A stretch of 64,000 bases of DNA from Butyrivibrio sp. MC2021 (GTDB lineage Bacteria > Bacillota > Clostridia > Lachnospirales > Lachnospiraceae). Below are positions 43,521 through 52,704 of the stretch, one piece after another (the stretch's first letter is position 1; the number at the start of each line of letters is the position of its first letter). The notes under the pieces are model-generated. The model ran no database searches and was not told the origin of the DNA. It saw only the letters and a list, made by a program, of their open reading frames with translations. A program made the position numbers and the translations under genes. The DNA is taken from assembly GCF_000621605.1 (NCBI RefSeq), contig NZ_KK211315.1:96720-160719 (forward strand). Reading direction: 5' to 3'.

Positions 43521-44656
43521 CACGCATTCCCTCCCTTATAGTTATATACAGGTTTGAGAATCTTTGTGATGTCCACAGTTTCCGCAACAGCCTCCTTGAT
43601 GTAATCAATATCCCTGTAGGCAAAGGGTGCCTCATCAAGTGTGTCCTTGCTGATGCAGCTTGTGTAAATTCCCTTCATTGAAGCCTTAAATTCAGACACT
43701 GTGTGGCTGGTTGTAACATTCTCCCTGGATGAGATTCTGCCAGCGCCATGAGGTGCTGAGCGGTTCCACTCATCATTGCCCTTGCCGATTCCAAGGATTA
43801 CGCCATCTCTCATGTTTATTGGTATGATCACCTCCTGATTTTCCTTAGCGGAGATGGCACCTTTTCTAAGGATAGCTGCTCCATTTGTCTGCTCAATGTA
43901 GTTGTGGATGCAGCTCTTTTCATCTGTTACCTTCCACTTCATCCCCTTACAAACCTCCTTCATGATGATGTGACGGTTGAGTTCAGCGTATTCCTGAACA
44001 ACCTGAATATCATGAAGATAGTCTGAAAGGAGCTCATCTGTAAGGTAAGTAAGTTCATATGGAACATCCTCTTTTCCATGCTCCATTAAATACTTGTGTC
44101 CCTTATCCATGTAATACTCAGCAACTTCCTTGCCAAGGTGACGGCTGCCACTGTGAATGATCAGATATCCCTCTCCATTCTCGTCTGCGTCGAGCTCAAT
44201 AAAGTGATTACCTCCTCCAAGAGTTCCGATACTAAGCATTACCTTATCATCTCTGATGTGCTTAAAGCAGTTAAGTCTCCCAAGGTCAAAATCTAATGCG
44301 TCACTATGAACCATGTTTCTTACCTTGAACCCAACCGGAACGTTGTCTCTGATGACTGTGTCGAGCTTCTGGAAATCCTTTCTGATCTTTCCAATCTTTA
44401 CCATGCTCATACCGCAGCCAATATCAATTCCGATAAGTGCAGGAAGAACTGCATCTGTCACTGTCATTGTGAGTCCAATAGGTCCTACCTTTCCCGGGTG
44501 AACGTCAGGCATTACACGGATCTTGCTACCCTTTGTAGCTTCGATGTCACTGATCATCTGTACCTGAGCGATCGCATACTGATCAACATTTCCGTCAGCG
44601 ATATCTCCCATGCACATGATCATGGCATCTGAATATTTTCCTTTTACTGGTATCAA
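43520..44656 (-). CDS. rtcB: RtcB-family RNA ligase of the rtcB-prfH type
   Basis: 378 residues from a TTG at 44656. RtcB motifs seen in order are RVMPDVHPGKVGPIG, IGIDIGCGMS with the metal Cys, GGGNHFIEL with a key His, HSGSRHLG and the C-terminal APHGAGR block. RtcB joins RNA 3'-phosphate or cyclic phosphate to 5'-OH using Mn2+ and GTP; rtcB-prfH pairs are proposed to repair cut 16S rRNA. TTG is chosen because GGAGG lies 7 bases before it and KGKY then falls at residue 5 as in relatives. A GTG at 44698 with AAGAGGTG upstream is the alternative. Confidence 0.93.
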   Translation of the reverse strand: MIPVKGKYSDAMIMCMGDIADGNVDQYAIAQVQMISDIEATKGSKIRVMPDVHPGKVGPIGLTMTVTDAVLPALIGIDIGCGMSMVKIGKIRKDFQKLDTVIRDNVPVGFKVRNMVHSDALDFDLGRLNCFKHIRDDKVMLSIGTLGGGNHFIELDADENGEGYLIIHSGSRHLGKEVAEYYMDKGHKYLMEHGKEDVPYELTYLTDELLSDYLHDIQVVQEYAELNRHIIMKEVCKGMKWKVTDEKSCIHNYIEQTNGAAILRKGAISAKENQEVIIPINMRDGVILGIGKGNDEWNRSAPHGAGRISSRENVTTSHTVSEFKASMKGIYTSCISKDTLDEAPFAYRDIDYIKEAVAETVDITKILKPVYNYKGGNA

Positions 44657-44698
44657 AATATAGCCTCCATTGCAGGTGCCCTGCGCATTTTTGCGCAC

Positions 44699-44775
44699 AA
44701 AAAAGACACCTCTTAATCCTCAGAAGCCTAAAGTCTTGTCCTTATACCAGTCCTTTTTCTTTGTGTGAAATAGTT
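44699..44775 (-). promoter_or_regulatory. Attenuator-like fold before rtcB
   Basis: On the minus strand AAGAC near 44731 can pair with GTCTT near 44710, followed by TTTT just before the GTG at 44698; an inner CTT/AAG pair adds a little. The stem is short, so it would be a weak terminator at best. With the leader peptide just upstream, translation could control it. Confidence 0.3.
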
Positions 44776-44853
44776 TTAGAAAAAAAGACGGCGGACAATC
44801 ATGCCCCTGTTGTCTATTGCTGCTATGTTGTTAGTATTCATCGTATGTTTCAT
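44776..44853 (-). CDS. Leader peptide candidate upstream of rtcB
   Basis: 25 codons from ATG 44853 with a very strong GGAGGACGATC ribosome site. The peptide is MKHTMNTNNIAAIDNRGMIV followed by RRLFF. It ends at a run of seven T; one extra T would extend it in frame to 44 codons with a Lys-rich end. It lies about 120 bases before rtcB, between the promoter candidate and an attenuator-like fold. It is either a regulatory leader or the end of a decayed gene. Confidence 0.45.
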   Translation of the reverse strand: MKHTMNTNNIAAIDNRGMIVRRLFF

Positions 44854-44926
44854 GATCGTCCTCCTTTCTTGAAATTCATTTCTGAATCATGAAAAATCTT
44901 TGTTTGTTGCTGAAATTACAATATCA

Positions 44927-44981
44927 TATATAGCGGACATTATATGTCCACGTCAACATATTTTTGAAAATGTTTCAAAAA
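44927..44981 (-). promoter_or_regulatory. Promoter and palindromic operators for rtcB-prfH
   Basis: On the minus strand TTGACG (44956-44951), an 18-base spacer and TATATA (44932-44927) form a promoter candidate. The spacer holds GGACAT-TAT-ATGTCC (44935-44949). Just upstream lies a perfect 9-base inverted repeat, TTTTTGAAA-ATG-TTTCAAAAA (44961-44981). Two separate palindromes at a promoter suggest a dimeric regulator. Confidence 0.55.
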
Positions 44982-45053
44982 TGTTATATGGTCAACTATT
45001 ATAATAGCGTTTACAACAACGGTGCTTTCATAATAAAGCCTTTCTAGAAAAAA

Positions 45054-45076
45054 GCGCCTCCCAAACCGGAAGACGC
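45054..45076 (-). terminator. Terminator at the end of the toxin operon
   Basis: A 9-base stem with two G-U pairs (45054-45062 with 45068-45076), 5-base loop, then TTTTTTCTAG on the minus strand. It follows the 53-residue gene and separates the toxin operon from rtcB-prfH. Confidence 0.75.
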
Positions 45077-45114
45077 CAAAACTGTTCCATTTCTAATTAA
45101 GCTCATGAGATATT

Positions 45115-45276
45115 TTATTTCTTTTTCTTCTTTGAGTTGGATAATGTTAAATCCATCATTCTCCTGAGATAAGTATCTCCATCAATTTCTTCTTTGTCGT
45201 ATTCACTCATAAGCTTTTCAATTTTACCCTTTATTTCTTCTCTTTCATCTCTTGGTTTTTTCCCAAATAATCCCAT
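45115..45276 (-). CDS. Small charged hypothetical protein
   Basis: 53 residues from ATG 45276 after GGGGGTGCAAA. It begins MGLFGKKPRDEREEIKGKI, is almost fully helical and charged, and ends in a Lys run (SNSKKKKKK-like). Similar tiny GLFGKK proteins occur as free-standing genes in clostridia, but I know no function. Last gene before the terminator at 45054. Confidence 0.55.
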   Translation of the reverse strand: MGLFGKKPRDEREEIKGKIEKLMSEYDKEEIDGDTYLRRMMDLTLSNSKKKKK

Positions 45277-45338
45277 TTTGCACCCCCTGAAAAATGTAGA
45301 AATCTGTTTATCACATTAATTGTATCACAGTTACTTTA

Positions 45339-45506
45339 TTACTGCATATCAATAAAACATATTCTCTTTCTTCTAAAGCCATACCAGAAATCCTCATCGT
45401 CGTGGCCACAGTAGGTTCCAATAATATATTGAGGCATTTTCTTAATACCATTTACTTTGCAAAGCACAACCTTAATGCCGTCTTTCGGAATATGTTTATG
45501 GTGCAT
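45339..45506 (-). CDS. Small hypothetical protein downstream of immunity candidate
   Basis: 55 residues from ATG 45506 with only a weak GAAAG site. The sequence looks coding (HIPKDGIKVVLCKVNGIKKM, then YCGHDDEDFWYGF) and could equally be the C-terminal remains of a longer immunity-type protein. It lies 21 bases past the stop of the 121-residue gene on the same strand. Confidence 0.4.
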   Translation of the reverse strand: MHHKHIPKDGIKVVLCKVNGIKKMPQYIIGTYCGHDDEDFWYGFRRKRICFIDMQ

Positions 45507-45527
45507 CTTTCTTGTTCAGCAATTTGT

Positions 45528-45893
45528 TCATGTTTTTATCTGGTATTTACCAGGATCCTCAACAAGGCCTACAAGCGAATGTCTTAGACTCTTTGAAATA
45601 GCTTCAAAGTCTGATCCAAATGCATCATCCCAACTGACGGTTTCTCCAGTATAAACCCTAGTTAAATCTGGCTTTTCTTTACAATATTCATTAAAAACAG
45701 CTTCTGCGTAGTCATTCTCTATCAGATTATCAATTTCAGCATCAAGTCTTGTAATATCTTTTGACAAAGCTCTCGTTTCGGCTTTTCCATCTTCACGCTC
45801 AGCCGCGTTTTCATACCGCTCAGTTAAAAGACTTCTCTCGTTATATAGTTTTCTAAGTTGCTCGCCATAATCCCGTATTGTTTTTTCTTTCAT
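45528..45893 (-). CDS. Probable immunity or chaperone protein for the toxin
   Basis: 121 residues, strongly helical, with an early coiled coil (about residues 8-62, many Glu/Arg/Leu) and an acidic overall charge. No known family. It starts 14 bases after the toxin stop with its own GGAGG, which is the usual place of an immunity gene in polymorphic-toxin loci. The call rests on position and size alone. Confidence 0.5.
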   Translation of the reverse strand: MKEKTIRDYGEQLRKLYNERSLLTERYENAAEREDGKAETRALSKDITRLDAEIDNLIENDYAEAVFNEYCKEKPDLTRVYTGETVSWDDAFGSDFEAISKSLRHSLVGLVEDPGKYQIKT

Positions 45894-45907
45894 ATGCTTA
45901 TCCTCCG

Positions 45908-48193
45908 TTATGATATCGCCGCTAGAATCTCATCAAAGAAGGATGTTCCCATATGCGACTTTATGTACCCCGCTAGTGCAACTCCACCATAATGAGAAAT
46001 ACCGCCCTCCGAAGCATCGTGCAGTTTACGAGAAACAAGCGTTATAGTCATCAAGTCTGGATTTTCATGCATAACCATATCACTGCTTTGTATAATATTA
46101 GCCAACTCTCTATTACTTAAATCCTCTAATTTTTTGTTGTTATCACTTAGTATCTTTTTGATAGACTCCGGTATCTTGGAAGGGTCTTTTATCCAACTAT
46201 CTTTAAACTTTTCTGCTGCATCATCAAAATTATCAGTACGATTTGGAGTCAACCTATTTGTCAAAGTAACCGTCTGGTATTTCGATTCATCAAACATTAT
46301 GCTGACAATGTTATTTTTCTTTACAACATCGATAACGTCATCGTCAATCTTTATTCTTCCAATCACATCACCATCAGCTGCATTCTCGAATAATTCCTTC
46401 AATGTTTCTTTAGAAATGACATTTCCATCCAGGTCTACGATTTCTTTAGTCCGAGTTAGATTTTTTAATGATAGGTTAGCCAATTCATCAGTATTTTCAT
46501 TTAAAAACAGTTCTAATTGCTTCCAACTAAGCTTCCTAGAAATATACTCGCTATGAAACACCGAGTCGTCTGCTACTTCTTTTAATCCGGTAAGTGCATC
46601 ATTAATAGCGTTGCCTACTGTCTGCAGCACTTTTGGTGTTTTAATAACAAGATTAGGAAATAATTTATCTGTTAGTATTTCTGCACCTGAAGCTGCATTT
46701 TTTACGACTTTCCCAAGTCCAAGCCCAGCGGCTTTAAAAAAAGCGCTAATACCAAAGCCAAGTGCAACTCCATAGCCAAACTCTTTAATGATTTTCTCCC
46801 CGTTTTCATTATCAAGCCATGCTGCTATGCTCTTTTCTGCGCCTCCAAGAAGTCCATCCAATAAAGAATCTATAAGGAAATGCGCTGCCCCTTTATATTG
46901 AGCATTAATATATGGCCCTAAGTAACCACTTACTGCACCGGTTGCTGCAGCCAGTACTACCTTCCCCCAGTCAATTGAATCTAATGGCTTTCCCGAAAGG
47001 GCCACCTGCATAAGGACTTCTATCCCCGTTCCTGCCATTGCACCTGCCGCTGCTGAAAGAGGCGGGCATTCCATGCAAACCATTGACCCAACTATACCAG
47101 TAGCTATTGTGATAACGCACCCTACTTTGACAAGCCATTTCGCTAAGCTGTCAGCGTCATTTATCGGTTTTCCATCTGCATTGACGAACATCAGCCCATC
47201 AGCAGTTATCCTATAGCACTCTTTTAGATTAATTTGTGACGTAAGCTTAGCCAGGTAATCTACATCATATCCAAGAAACTTCTCTTCTTGAAGGGATAAC
47301 AAATAGGATTCAATTGCTTCTTGAGAAAAATGTACATAAGTCTGTATATCAACTGATGCAAAATTAAAATCCTGCTTCTCCAAAACATCATTTATAGCTT
47401 TTTCAAGCTCAGCATAATCAATCTCTTGAGACAGTGGAGTACCTGATAGAGGTTTATAAGTTCCAAAGTCTGTATCATATAAGTACTTCTTTTCATCATA
47501 TGAATACAAAGATCCAAGACTCACATCACAGTTATCTTCGTCATACTCCATTGTTTCATAGTAAACATGTCCTTTATCGTCAAGGCCATACTTTAGATAC
47601 TTACCGTAAACTACGCAGTGTTCTAAAACTTTTGATCCTTCATAAGCAAGAAGGAAACTGGTTGTATCATCCTGGTAATCACAGTCAAATAGCTCAAGTC
47701 CCTCATCAAATTCCTCATCAGGTATCTCAATTTCGCCATAGTACGGGATAAAGCCCGAATTAAAGACAACTCTAGTTTCATCGCTATTCGTATAGCATTC
47801 AGAATAATCAGTATATGCCATTCCATGGATCGAAAGTCCGCTCTTAAGCTTTGTATATGCAGGGAAAACATCATATTTGTACTTAAGCTCGTTAGCTAAA
47901 AGTCCATACACAAATGTCTCAAAGTCTCCCACATAGTCTTCCCAGTTTGTAGAAAGGCCCACACTCATAGAAGTATCAATTACTTCTTCAATGGAAGCTT
48001 GCTCTGACGCAGCCTGAGAGTTGTCCATGTCTTCAAGAATTGCCTTCGTTGTCTCTTCAACAATCTTATCCTTATCAGCACTGCTTACTGTATTATCTTC
48101 TGTAACATGCTTATTGCAGCCTGATAAAACTGTAGCGGCCATAGTTAAAGACAATACTATCGATAATGCTCTATTCATATACCTTTTTATCAT
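45908..48193 (-). CDS. Lipoprotein with glycine-zipper and HNH-like C-terminal toxin domain
   Basis: 762 residues. A lipoprotein signal with lipobox VLSGC is followed by an acidic, Tyr-rich domain of about 300 residues, then glycine- and alanine-rich helical stretches near 360-490 like the membrane-passage region of polymorphic toxins. The last 65 residues hold MHENPDLMTITLVSRKLHD and ISHYGGVALAGY, close to the (W)HH-x-TMQLVPxxxH-HTGG pattern of HNH/Endo VII toxin domains. I infer a nuclease effector. ATG 48193 follows GGAGAG, 17 bases after the surface-protein stop. An immunity candidate follows. Confidence 0.65.
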   Translation of the reverse strand: MIKRYMNRALSIVLSLTMAATVLSGCNKHVTEDNTVSSADKDKIVEETTKAILEDMDNSQAASEQASIEEVIDTSMSVGLSTNWEDYVGDFETFVYGLLANELKYKYDVFPAYTKLKSGLSIHGMAYTDYSECYTNSDETRVVFNSGFIPYYGEIEIPDEEFDEGLELFDCDYQDDTTSFLLAYEGSKVLEHCVVYGKYLKYGLDDKGHVYYETMEYDEDNCDVSLGSLYSYDEKKYLYDTDFGTYKPLSGTPLSQEIDYAELEKAINDVLEKQDFNFASVDIQTYVHFSQEAIESYLLSLQEEKFLGYDVDYLAKLTSQINLKECYRITADGLMFVNADGKPINDADSLAKWLVKVGCVITIATGIVGSMVCMECPPLSAAAGAMAGTGIEVLMQVALSGKPLDSIDWGKVVLAAATGAVSGYLGPYINAQYKGAAHFLIDSLLDGLLGGAEKSIAAWLDNENGEKIIKEFGYGVALGFGISAFFKAAGLGLGKVVKNAASGAEILTDKLFPNLVIKTPKVLQTVGNAINDALTGLKEVADDSVFHSEYISRKLSWKQLELFLNENTDELANLSLKNLTRTKEIVDLDGNVISKETLKELFENAADGDVIGRIKIDDDVIDVVKKNNIVSIMFDESKYQTVTLTNRLTPNRTDNFDDAAEKFKDSWIKDPSKIPESIKKILSDNNKKLEDLSNRELANIIQSSDMVMHENPDLMTITLVSRKLHDASEGGISHYGGVALAGYIKSHMGTSFFDEILAAIS

Positions 48194-48210
48194 AAGCACA
48201 CTCTCCACTA

Positions 48211-51200
48211 TCATTTTCTGGTTTTAGTTTTTTTCTTAACACAAGCTGCTACTCCGCCGCCCAATGCTGCAATAATAAGTACAGGTATTATTGGGCTGTT
48301 TTTTTTACTTGTACCATCATTTGACTTTTCGCTTTCGCCTTCTTCATTAGCCTCTTGCACAGTATCTTTCTTAGCACTAACTGTGCAGGAAGCCTCTATC
48401 GTAATATCATTTTCCTCAGTTACTATCAATTTATTGTCCTTAATTAGATCATCATTGGCTTTCCACCCCTGAAAATCTTTCCCTTCTGATAGCTCTGGCA
48501 CTGGCAGATCCACTTCGCTTCCATAACTTGTCTCCAGCATATCCAAGATATTGCCCTCATCGTCCTTAAGGATAATATTTACTTTTTTAGGCCTCCATCT
48601 AGGAGATAATGTCTTTTCTCCGCTAAAGGATATTTTGTCTATTACCTCATCAAATACATTTCCATCTTCATCATCATATCCAGCAAACTCATATCCATAC
48701 CTTGTAGGAATCTGTAACTTAACGTTCTCTTCTCCTTTTTTAGCCAGGACCGGTTCAAAGGTCTCTGTTCCCTCTCCCTTATACGAAATAGATGCGTATT
48801 TTCCGTCACTGATATTAATCGTAAACGAATACTTATTACCTAATCTGTTTACAACGTATACCTCATACTCGCCTGCATTTGTCCATATCTTTTCCGCTGC
48901 TTTTTCCATTCCCAGGAACATCGTTCTTTTGCTTTTTGTATCTTTTACAACCACGCTGCTATATGGATCAAGGCTGTCTTTAATATCTATGATAGAAAAT
49001 GCTTCGGCGTCTATTGTTTTGCCGCTATCTTCCTTTGATAATACTAAAGTTTCCTTATTTTCCCCCTTTAATAAAACAGTAACTGAAGCCGTATTATCAC
49101 CTTCTGCATAATAAACTGCCTCATATGAAGTAGAATCCCCATAGATTGTTTCCTCTGTTATAGTTACTATTCCTGTTTCGAAGCCTTTTTCTTTAAGCTG
49201 GCCCTCTACATCTTTCTCATAATCTATGATTGCTCTTTTGCCTTCTTTATCAGTTATTACAACAATATTTGAATCACATCCGTATTTATCTTTGATAAAT
49301 TCAAATGACTGTTTTCCAACCTCGGGCATTTTCCCTTCCTTAGGCTCCTGATATGAGTAAGGCAATGAGTTGATAATAGGAAGAGCATCAAGATTTGTCA
49401 GTAATTCTTTCTGGCCATCCGCAAATACCACAACACTATTGTAGGTATCAAGCTTATCAAGACCTCCTATATTATCCAGCGTTTCTTTCCTTACTGTTCT
49501 GAATGTGGTCTCATCAGAAGCATCGAAATATAATTCCTGGACTGCTTTTTCTGCGCTTTCATTTAGTGCCTGTGTCAAAGCCCACTCAGAATCATATCGG
49601 TCCTTTGGTTTATTAGGATCTGTGCCATAGCTATAAGTACCGTCTGGATTATTTTCAACTGTTCCCTTTTCATGATCATATGCATACTCTTTTGCTGCTT
49701 CATATGTCTTAAATGCAAGACATATATGGCCGCCTTTGTTTCTTATATATTGAAGCCCATAATACTTAGGGAACACCCCCGCCACGCTATTATTCATAGC
49801 CTCTATTAGATTTCTTTTATTAACCTGCGGTCCTGGTGCTGTTCCTTCAGGTATGATCTTAAACCTAAATGTTATTACCTTATTATCCCCAGAAGGTGTC
49901 TTTGTCTTGCATGTAGGATTGTTATTAAGAACAATCTCATATTCGCCAGGAGTCATCAGCTGCTTGGTCCTCATGGATTTTGAAGCCTCTATTTTTTCAG
50001 ATTCCCCTGTTGAAATGTTCTTTATCTCACCGTAAAGCGGAAGGTATTCATCCGAAACACTTAAAAATTTGTACTTGGTTCTGCCGCCTTCAAATACCGG
50101 GTATTCTGAATTTTCATCATAAATCCTCTTGCCTTCAATAAAACTGCCATCAAAATATACCTTTAAAGTCTCCTCCTTTGTCATTCGGTCAACATATATA
50201 GTCACATCCTTTGAAGATCCAGCCACGCTTTTTAGACTAATATCATATCTTCCTGTCTCGGTAAGAGTCATTCCCTCTCTAAAAGAAAGCTCTTCTCCAT
50301 CCTTCTTAACACGTATGCTAGCTGTAGGATTTTCAGAGGTATCAATGGTAAAACCTGTAGCTGTGACTGCTCCAGACTCGATAGTTTCAGCCTTTTTATA
50401 CATGTTTACGGTTATTTTATCTTCATTATCTCTAGAATCTTCGTCCTGTCCTTTAATTGTCAGATTGTGGAATGTTATCGCTCCTAGCTCATCGTTACAC
50501 AGGTAAAAGATATATTCTTCTATGCATCTTCTTTTATCTTTGCCACCAACCTCTTGAATCTCATAAGCATAGGTAACTTTTATATACACTCCATTTATTA
50601 TTGCTTCGCCTTTAGGCTGATATATCAAAATATCTCCTTTTTGACTGTAGTTCTTATAATAATCCGTAGTATATACTGTATTTTTGGCAACCTGATCTGA
50701 CCAGGTAACTCCATCTGCAGAATTCTGAACAATAAGTGCCCCTGTTCCAATAGCTGTTTTCGTACTTATTCCATTTATCTTCTGATCTTCTTTCTTTCCC
50801 CAAGTATCTGATACTACTTCCCATCCACTTGTTTTATAGGTTTGTGGATCCGTAACTCTTAGATAAATGTCTGCCCTTTTCCCACTAATTCCATAAGAAG
50901 GGCATCCTTTTGTCAGTGCCATGTTTATTTTCTTTCCAGCTTTTTGAGCAATAATAAGCGAAGAAAGTGTTCTCCCTGAAACTAACGCACCATCACTACT
51001 ATCCTTCTTATATCCAGTCCTTTCTTTATTAACATATTTTTTAGGTGAAGCAGATATTGTTGCAGACCCTTCTGATACTCTTACCGTTTTTTGGAATGTA
51101 TCACCTATTGGAGAAATTGCTGTTATCGTATATGTCCCAGGCGCGTAGAATGATTCATATGAATTTACCTTTTTAGGCTCTGCATTACCCCTTTTTACCG

Positions 51201-51957
51201 TAATACTTGCATTAGAGCCGTTGTTTAAAAGAGTAAAGCCCTCCTTTACCGTAGAATTGTCATTGACTATCTTCCGGCTGCTAACATCCAGGATTGAAAT
51301 CGGATCATCTGCATAGCAAATATAGAAATCATACTTATCAATACAATACTTGTAGATGTCCTTTTTGGCACCCGTAGGCCTTCTTTTTAATGAGTAGATT
51401 ACATATACTCTATAATAAGTACCATCTTTTATCTCTTCTTCTGAAACAGAAAGCAAAGCATTGAGGTCAACTTTTTTATTAGAAAACAGGTTATTTACCT
51501 GCACATAGTCATTTCCAAAATCCTTTCCATCATTTGACTTCTTTACTACTATTGAGCCATTGCCAACCTTTTTTGATAATTTAATGTCGCCAATCTTTTT
51601 CTCACGGCAATCATAGAGATTCCAAACATCCTTTTTGTCTGAATTATATCCACCATCATAACTAAATCCGATTGTTGCTTTCCCACTGACCGCATACGCA
51701 GTTGTCCCATTGATCGCAGTTTCATTTTTCAAATCACCTTCAACAAATAATGAGCCAATCTTTTGTCCATATGAAGGTTGAGATACAACATCACTTGAAG
51801 CCATGCTAAATTCTGTAGTACTTTCATATCTTTGCTCAGGCAAAACAGATATCTTCTCTCCAGCATAAACATACAAATCATTGAGCAGCAGACTTATAAA
51901 AAAAAGCACTATTCCTATGAAAACTAACCTATTATTCTTGCTCTTGTGGCTTCTCAT
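48211..51957 (-). CDS. Large surface protein with InlB-type repeats
   Basis: 1248 residues. N-terminal signal peptide (hydrophobic 10-27), then many beta-sandwich-like repeats of about 90-100 residues (each with a run such as TGxYxIxLxS), a Flg_new/InlB B-repeat region near 1080-1190 (YGYEFAGYDDEDG; SPRWRPKKVNIILKDDEGN), and a C-terminal membrane helix followed by KKKTKTRK. There is no LPxTG. It is probably anchored by this helix with its repeats outside. It leads an operon with the toxin-like lipoprotein and may present or export it. Extended -10 promoter at 52064. Confidence 0.8.
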   Translation of the reverse strand: MRSHKSKNNRLVFIGIVLFFISLLLNDLYVYAGEKISVLPEQRYESTTEFSMASSDVVSQPSYGQKIGSLFVEGDLKNETAINGTTAYAVSGKATIGFSYDGGYNSDKKDVWNLYDCREKKIGDIKLSKKVGNGSIVVKKSNDGKDFGNDYVQVNNLFSNKKVDLNALLSVSEEEIKDGTYYRVYVIYSLKRRPTGAKKDIYKYCIDKYDFYICYADDPISILDVSSRKIVNDNSTVKEGFTLLNNGSNASITVKRGNAEPKKVNSYESFYAPGTYTITAISPIGDTFQKTVRVSEGSATISASPKKYVNKERTGYKKDSSDGALVSGRTLSSLIIAQKAGKKINMALTKGCPSYGISGKRADIYLRVTDPQTYKTSGWEVVSDTWGKKEDQKINGISTKTAIGTGALIVQNSADGVTWSDQVAKNTVYTTDYYKNYSQKGDILIYQPKGEAIINGVYIKVTYAYEIQEVGGKDKRRCIEEYIFYLCNDELGAITFHNLTIKGQDEDSRDNEDKITVNMYKKAETIESGAVTATGFTIDTSENPTASIRVKKDGEELSFREGMTLTETGRYDISLKSVAGSSKDVTIYVDRMTKEETLKVYFDGSFIEGKRIYDENSEYPVFEGGRTKYKFLSVSDEYLPLYGEIKNISTGESEKIEASKSMRTKQLMTPGEYEIVLNNNPTCKTKTPSGDNKVITFRFKIIPEGTAPGPQVNKRNLIEAMNNSVAGVFPKYYGLQYIRNKGGHICLAFKTYEAAKEYAYDHEKGTVENNPDGTYSYGTDPNKPKDRYDSEWALTQALNESAEKAVQELYFDASDETTFRTVRKETLDNIGGLDKLDTYNSVVVFADGQKELLTNLDALPIINSLPYSYQEPKEGKMPEVGKQSFEFIKDKYGCDSNIVVITDKEGKRAIIDYEKDVEGQLKEKGFETGIVTITEETIYGDSTSYEAVYYAEGDNTASVTVLLKGENKETLVLSKEDSGKTIDAEAFSIIDIKDSLDPYSSVVVKDTKSKRTMFLGMEKAAEKIWTNAGEYEVYVVNRLGNKYSFTINISDGKYASISYKGEGTETFEPVLAKKGEENVKLQIPTRYGYEFAGYDDEDGNVFDEVIDKISFSGEKTLSPRWRPKKVNIILKDDEGNILDMLETSYGSEVDLPVPELSEGKDFQGWKANDDLIKDNKLIVTEENDITIEASCTVSAKKDTVQEANEEGESEKSNDGTSKKNSPIIPVLIIAALGGGVAACVKKKTKTRK

Positions 51958-52271
51958 AAACTATTCCTCACATATCAATTTCAAAAAATCATATTTACGC
52001 ATTGCCATAGAAAAAAGGGATCAGATCAACTTATTATGTTTCCCCAATCCCCAGTCAATTACTATTATACCAAATACGAATACTAAAAGCCGTAAATACT
52101 ACATATACTCTATTGGGCGGCCCACTTGGACACCGCCCTGCTAAGAAAGGAGAGCACTAGCATTCAGCAAGAAAAAGCAAAAGACTATTTCTTACATTTA
52201 GTCCAAGTGGTATCTAAGGAGCAATTTTGTCAGCGTTACAAATCGACAACATTCTTATTATAGTTTTATTT
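51958..52271. other. Promoter region and structured spacer before the surface-protein gene
   Basis: An extended -10 promoter TGGTATAAT faces the surface-protein gene (TATAAT on the minus strand at 52069-52064). Further left lies a GGGCGG...CCGCCC hairpin (52115-52138), and CCACTTGGAC at 52122-52131 recurs inverted at 52201-52210. A 33-codon plus-strand frame from an ATT at about 52163 behind AAGGAGAG is open, but I do not call it a gene. Confidence 0.45.
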
Positions 52272-52460
52272 TTAGTCTCCATATATACTCTTCATCCATC
52301 TTAAATTAAAGTCATCCAAAGCGTCTTCATAATCCTCATAATGCTTTGTTGGACCATCTCCCAACACGCAATAGACCTCTCTATTGCCTCTACATCCAAT
52401 TTTCAACAATCTCAAATCACCTTCAGCTCTTACTATCTCCATATCTCCAAAACCTAGCAT
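52272..52460 (-). CDS. Small hypothetical protein A
   Basis: 62 residues starting MLGFGDMEIVRAEGD behind a strong GGGAGGG. The body (RLLKIGCRGNREVYCVLGDG) looks beta-rich and the C-terminal half acidic-helical. It is the last of four tiny genes in a row on the minus strand with about 20-40 bases between them. No family recognised. Confidence 0.5.
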   Translation of the reverse strand: MLGFGDMEIVRAEGDLRLLKIGCRGNREVYCVLGDGPTKHYEDYEDALDDFNLRWMKSIYGD

Positions 52461-52478
52461 TTATCTTTACCCTCCCTA

Positions 52479-52661
52479 CTATTTTTTCTTATATGTTCTA
52501 GTTTCATGAACAGTTCCATTAGGGTATTCTGTCTTTGATGCTTTAAATGTTCCGTCTCCAGATGTAAATGTTGCTACTTTTCTATTTGTACTTGTTACTC
52601 TAGCCTCTGCATGATCACCAATATTCGAAACAACTTTATTTATTTTTGATAATAATTCCAT
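52479..52661 (-). CDS. Small hypothetical protein B
   Basis: 60 residues from ATG 52661, with GAGAGGTGA just upstream; the GTG at 52670 would overlap that site. Helical start (MELLSKINKVVSNIG), then a beta-rich T/S-rich part ending TRTYKKK. It could bind nucleic acid or a partner; nothing specific can be said. Confidence 0.5.
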   Translation of the reverse strand: MELLSKINKVVSNIGDHAEARVTSTNRKVATFTSGDGTFKASKTEYPNGTVHETRTYKKK

Positions 52662-52704
52662 AAAGGTCACCTCTCGTCATATATTAACTATTACAATGCT
52701 GCAA

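Noticed and set aside
52163..52262. 33-codon plus-strand frame from an ATT start behind AAGGAGAG
   Set aside because: ATT starts are rare, the frame is short, and nothing in the peptide is recognisable.
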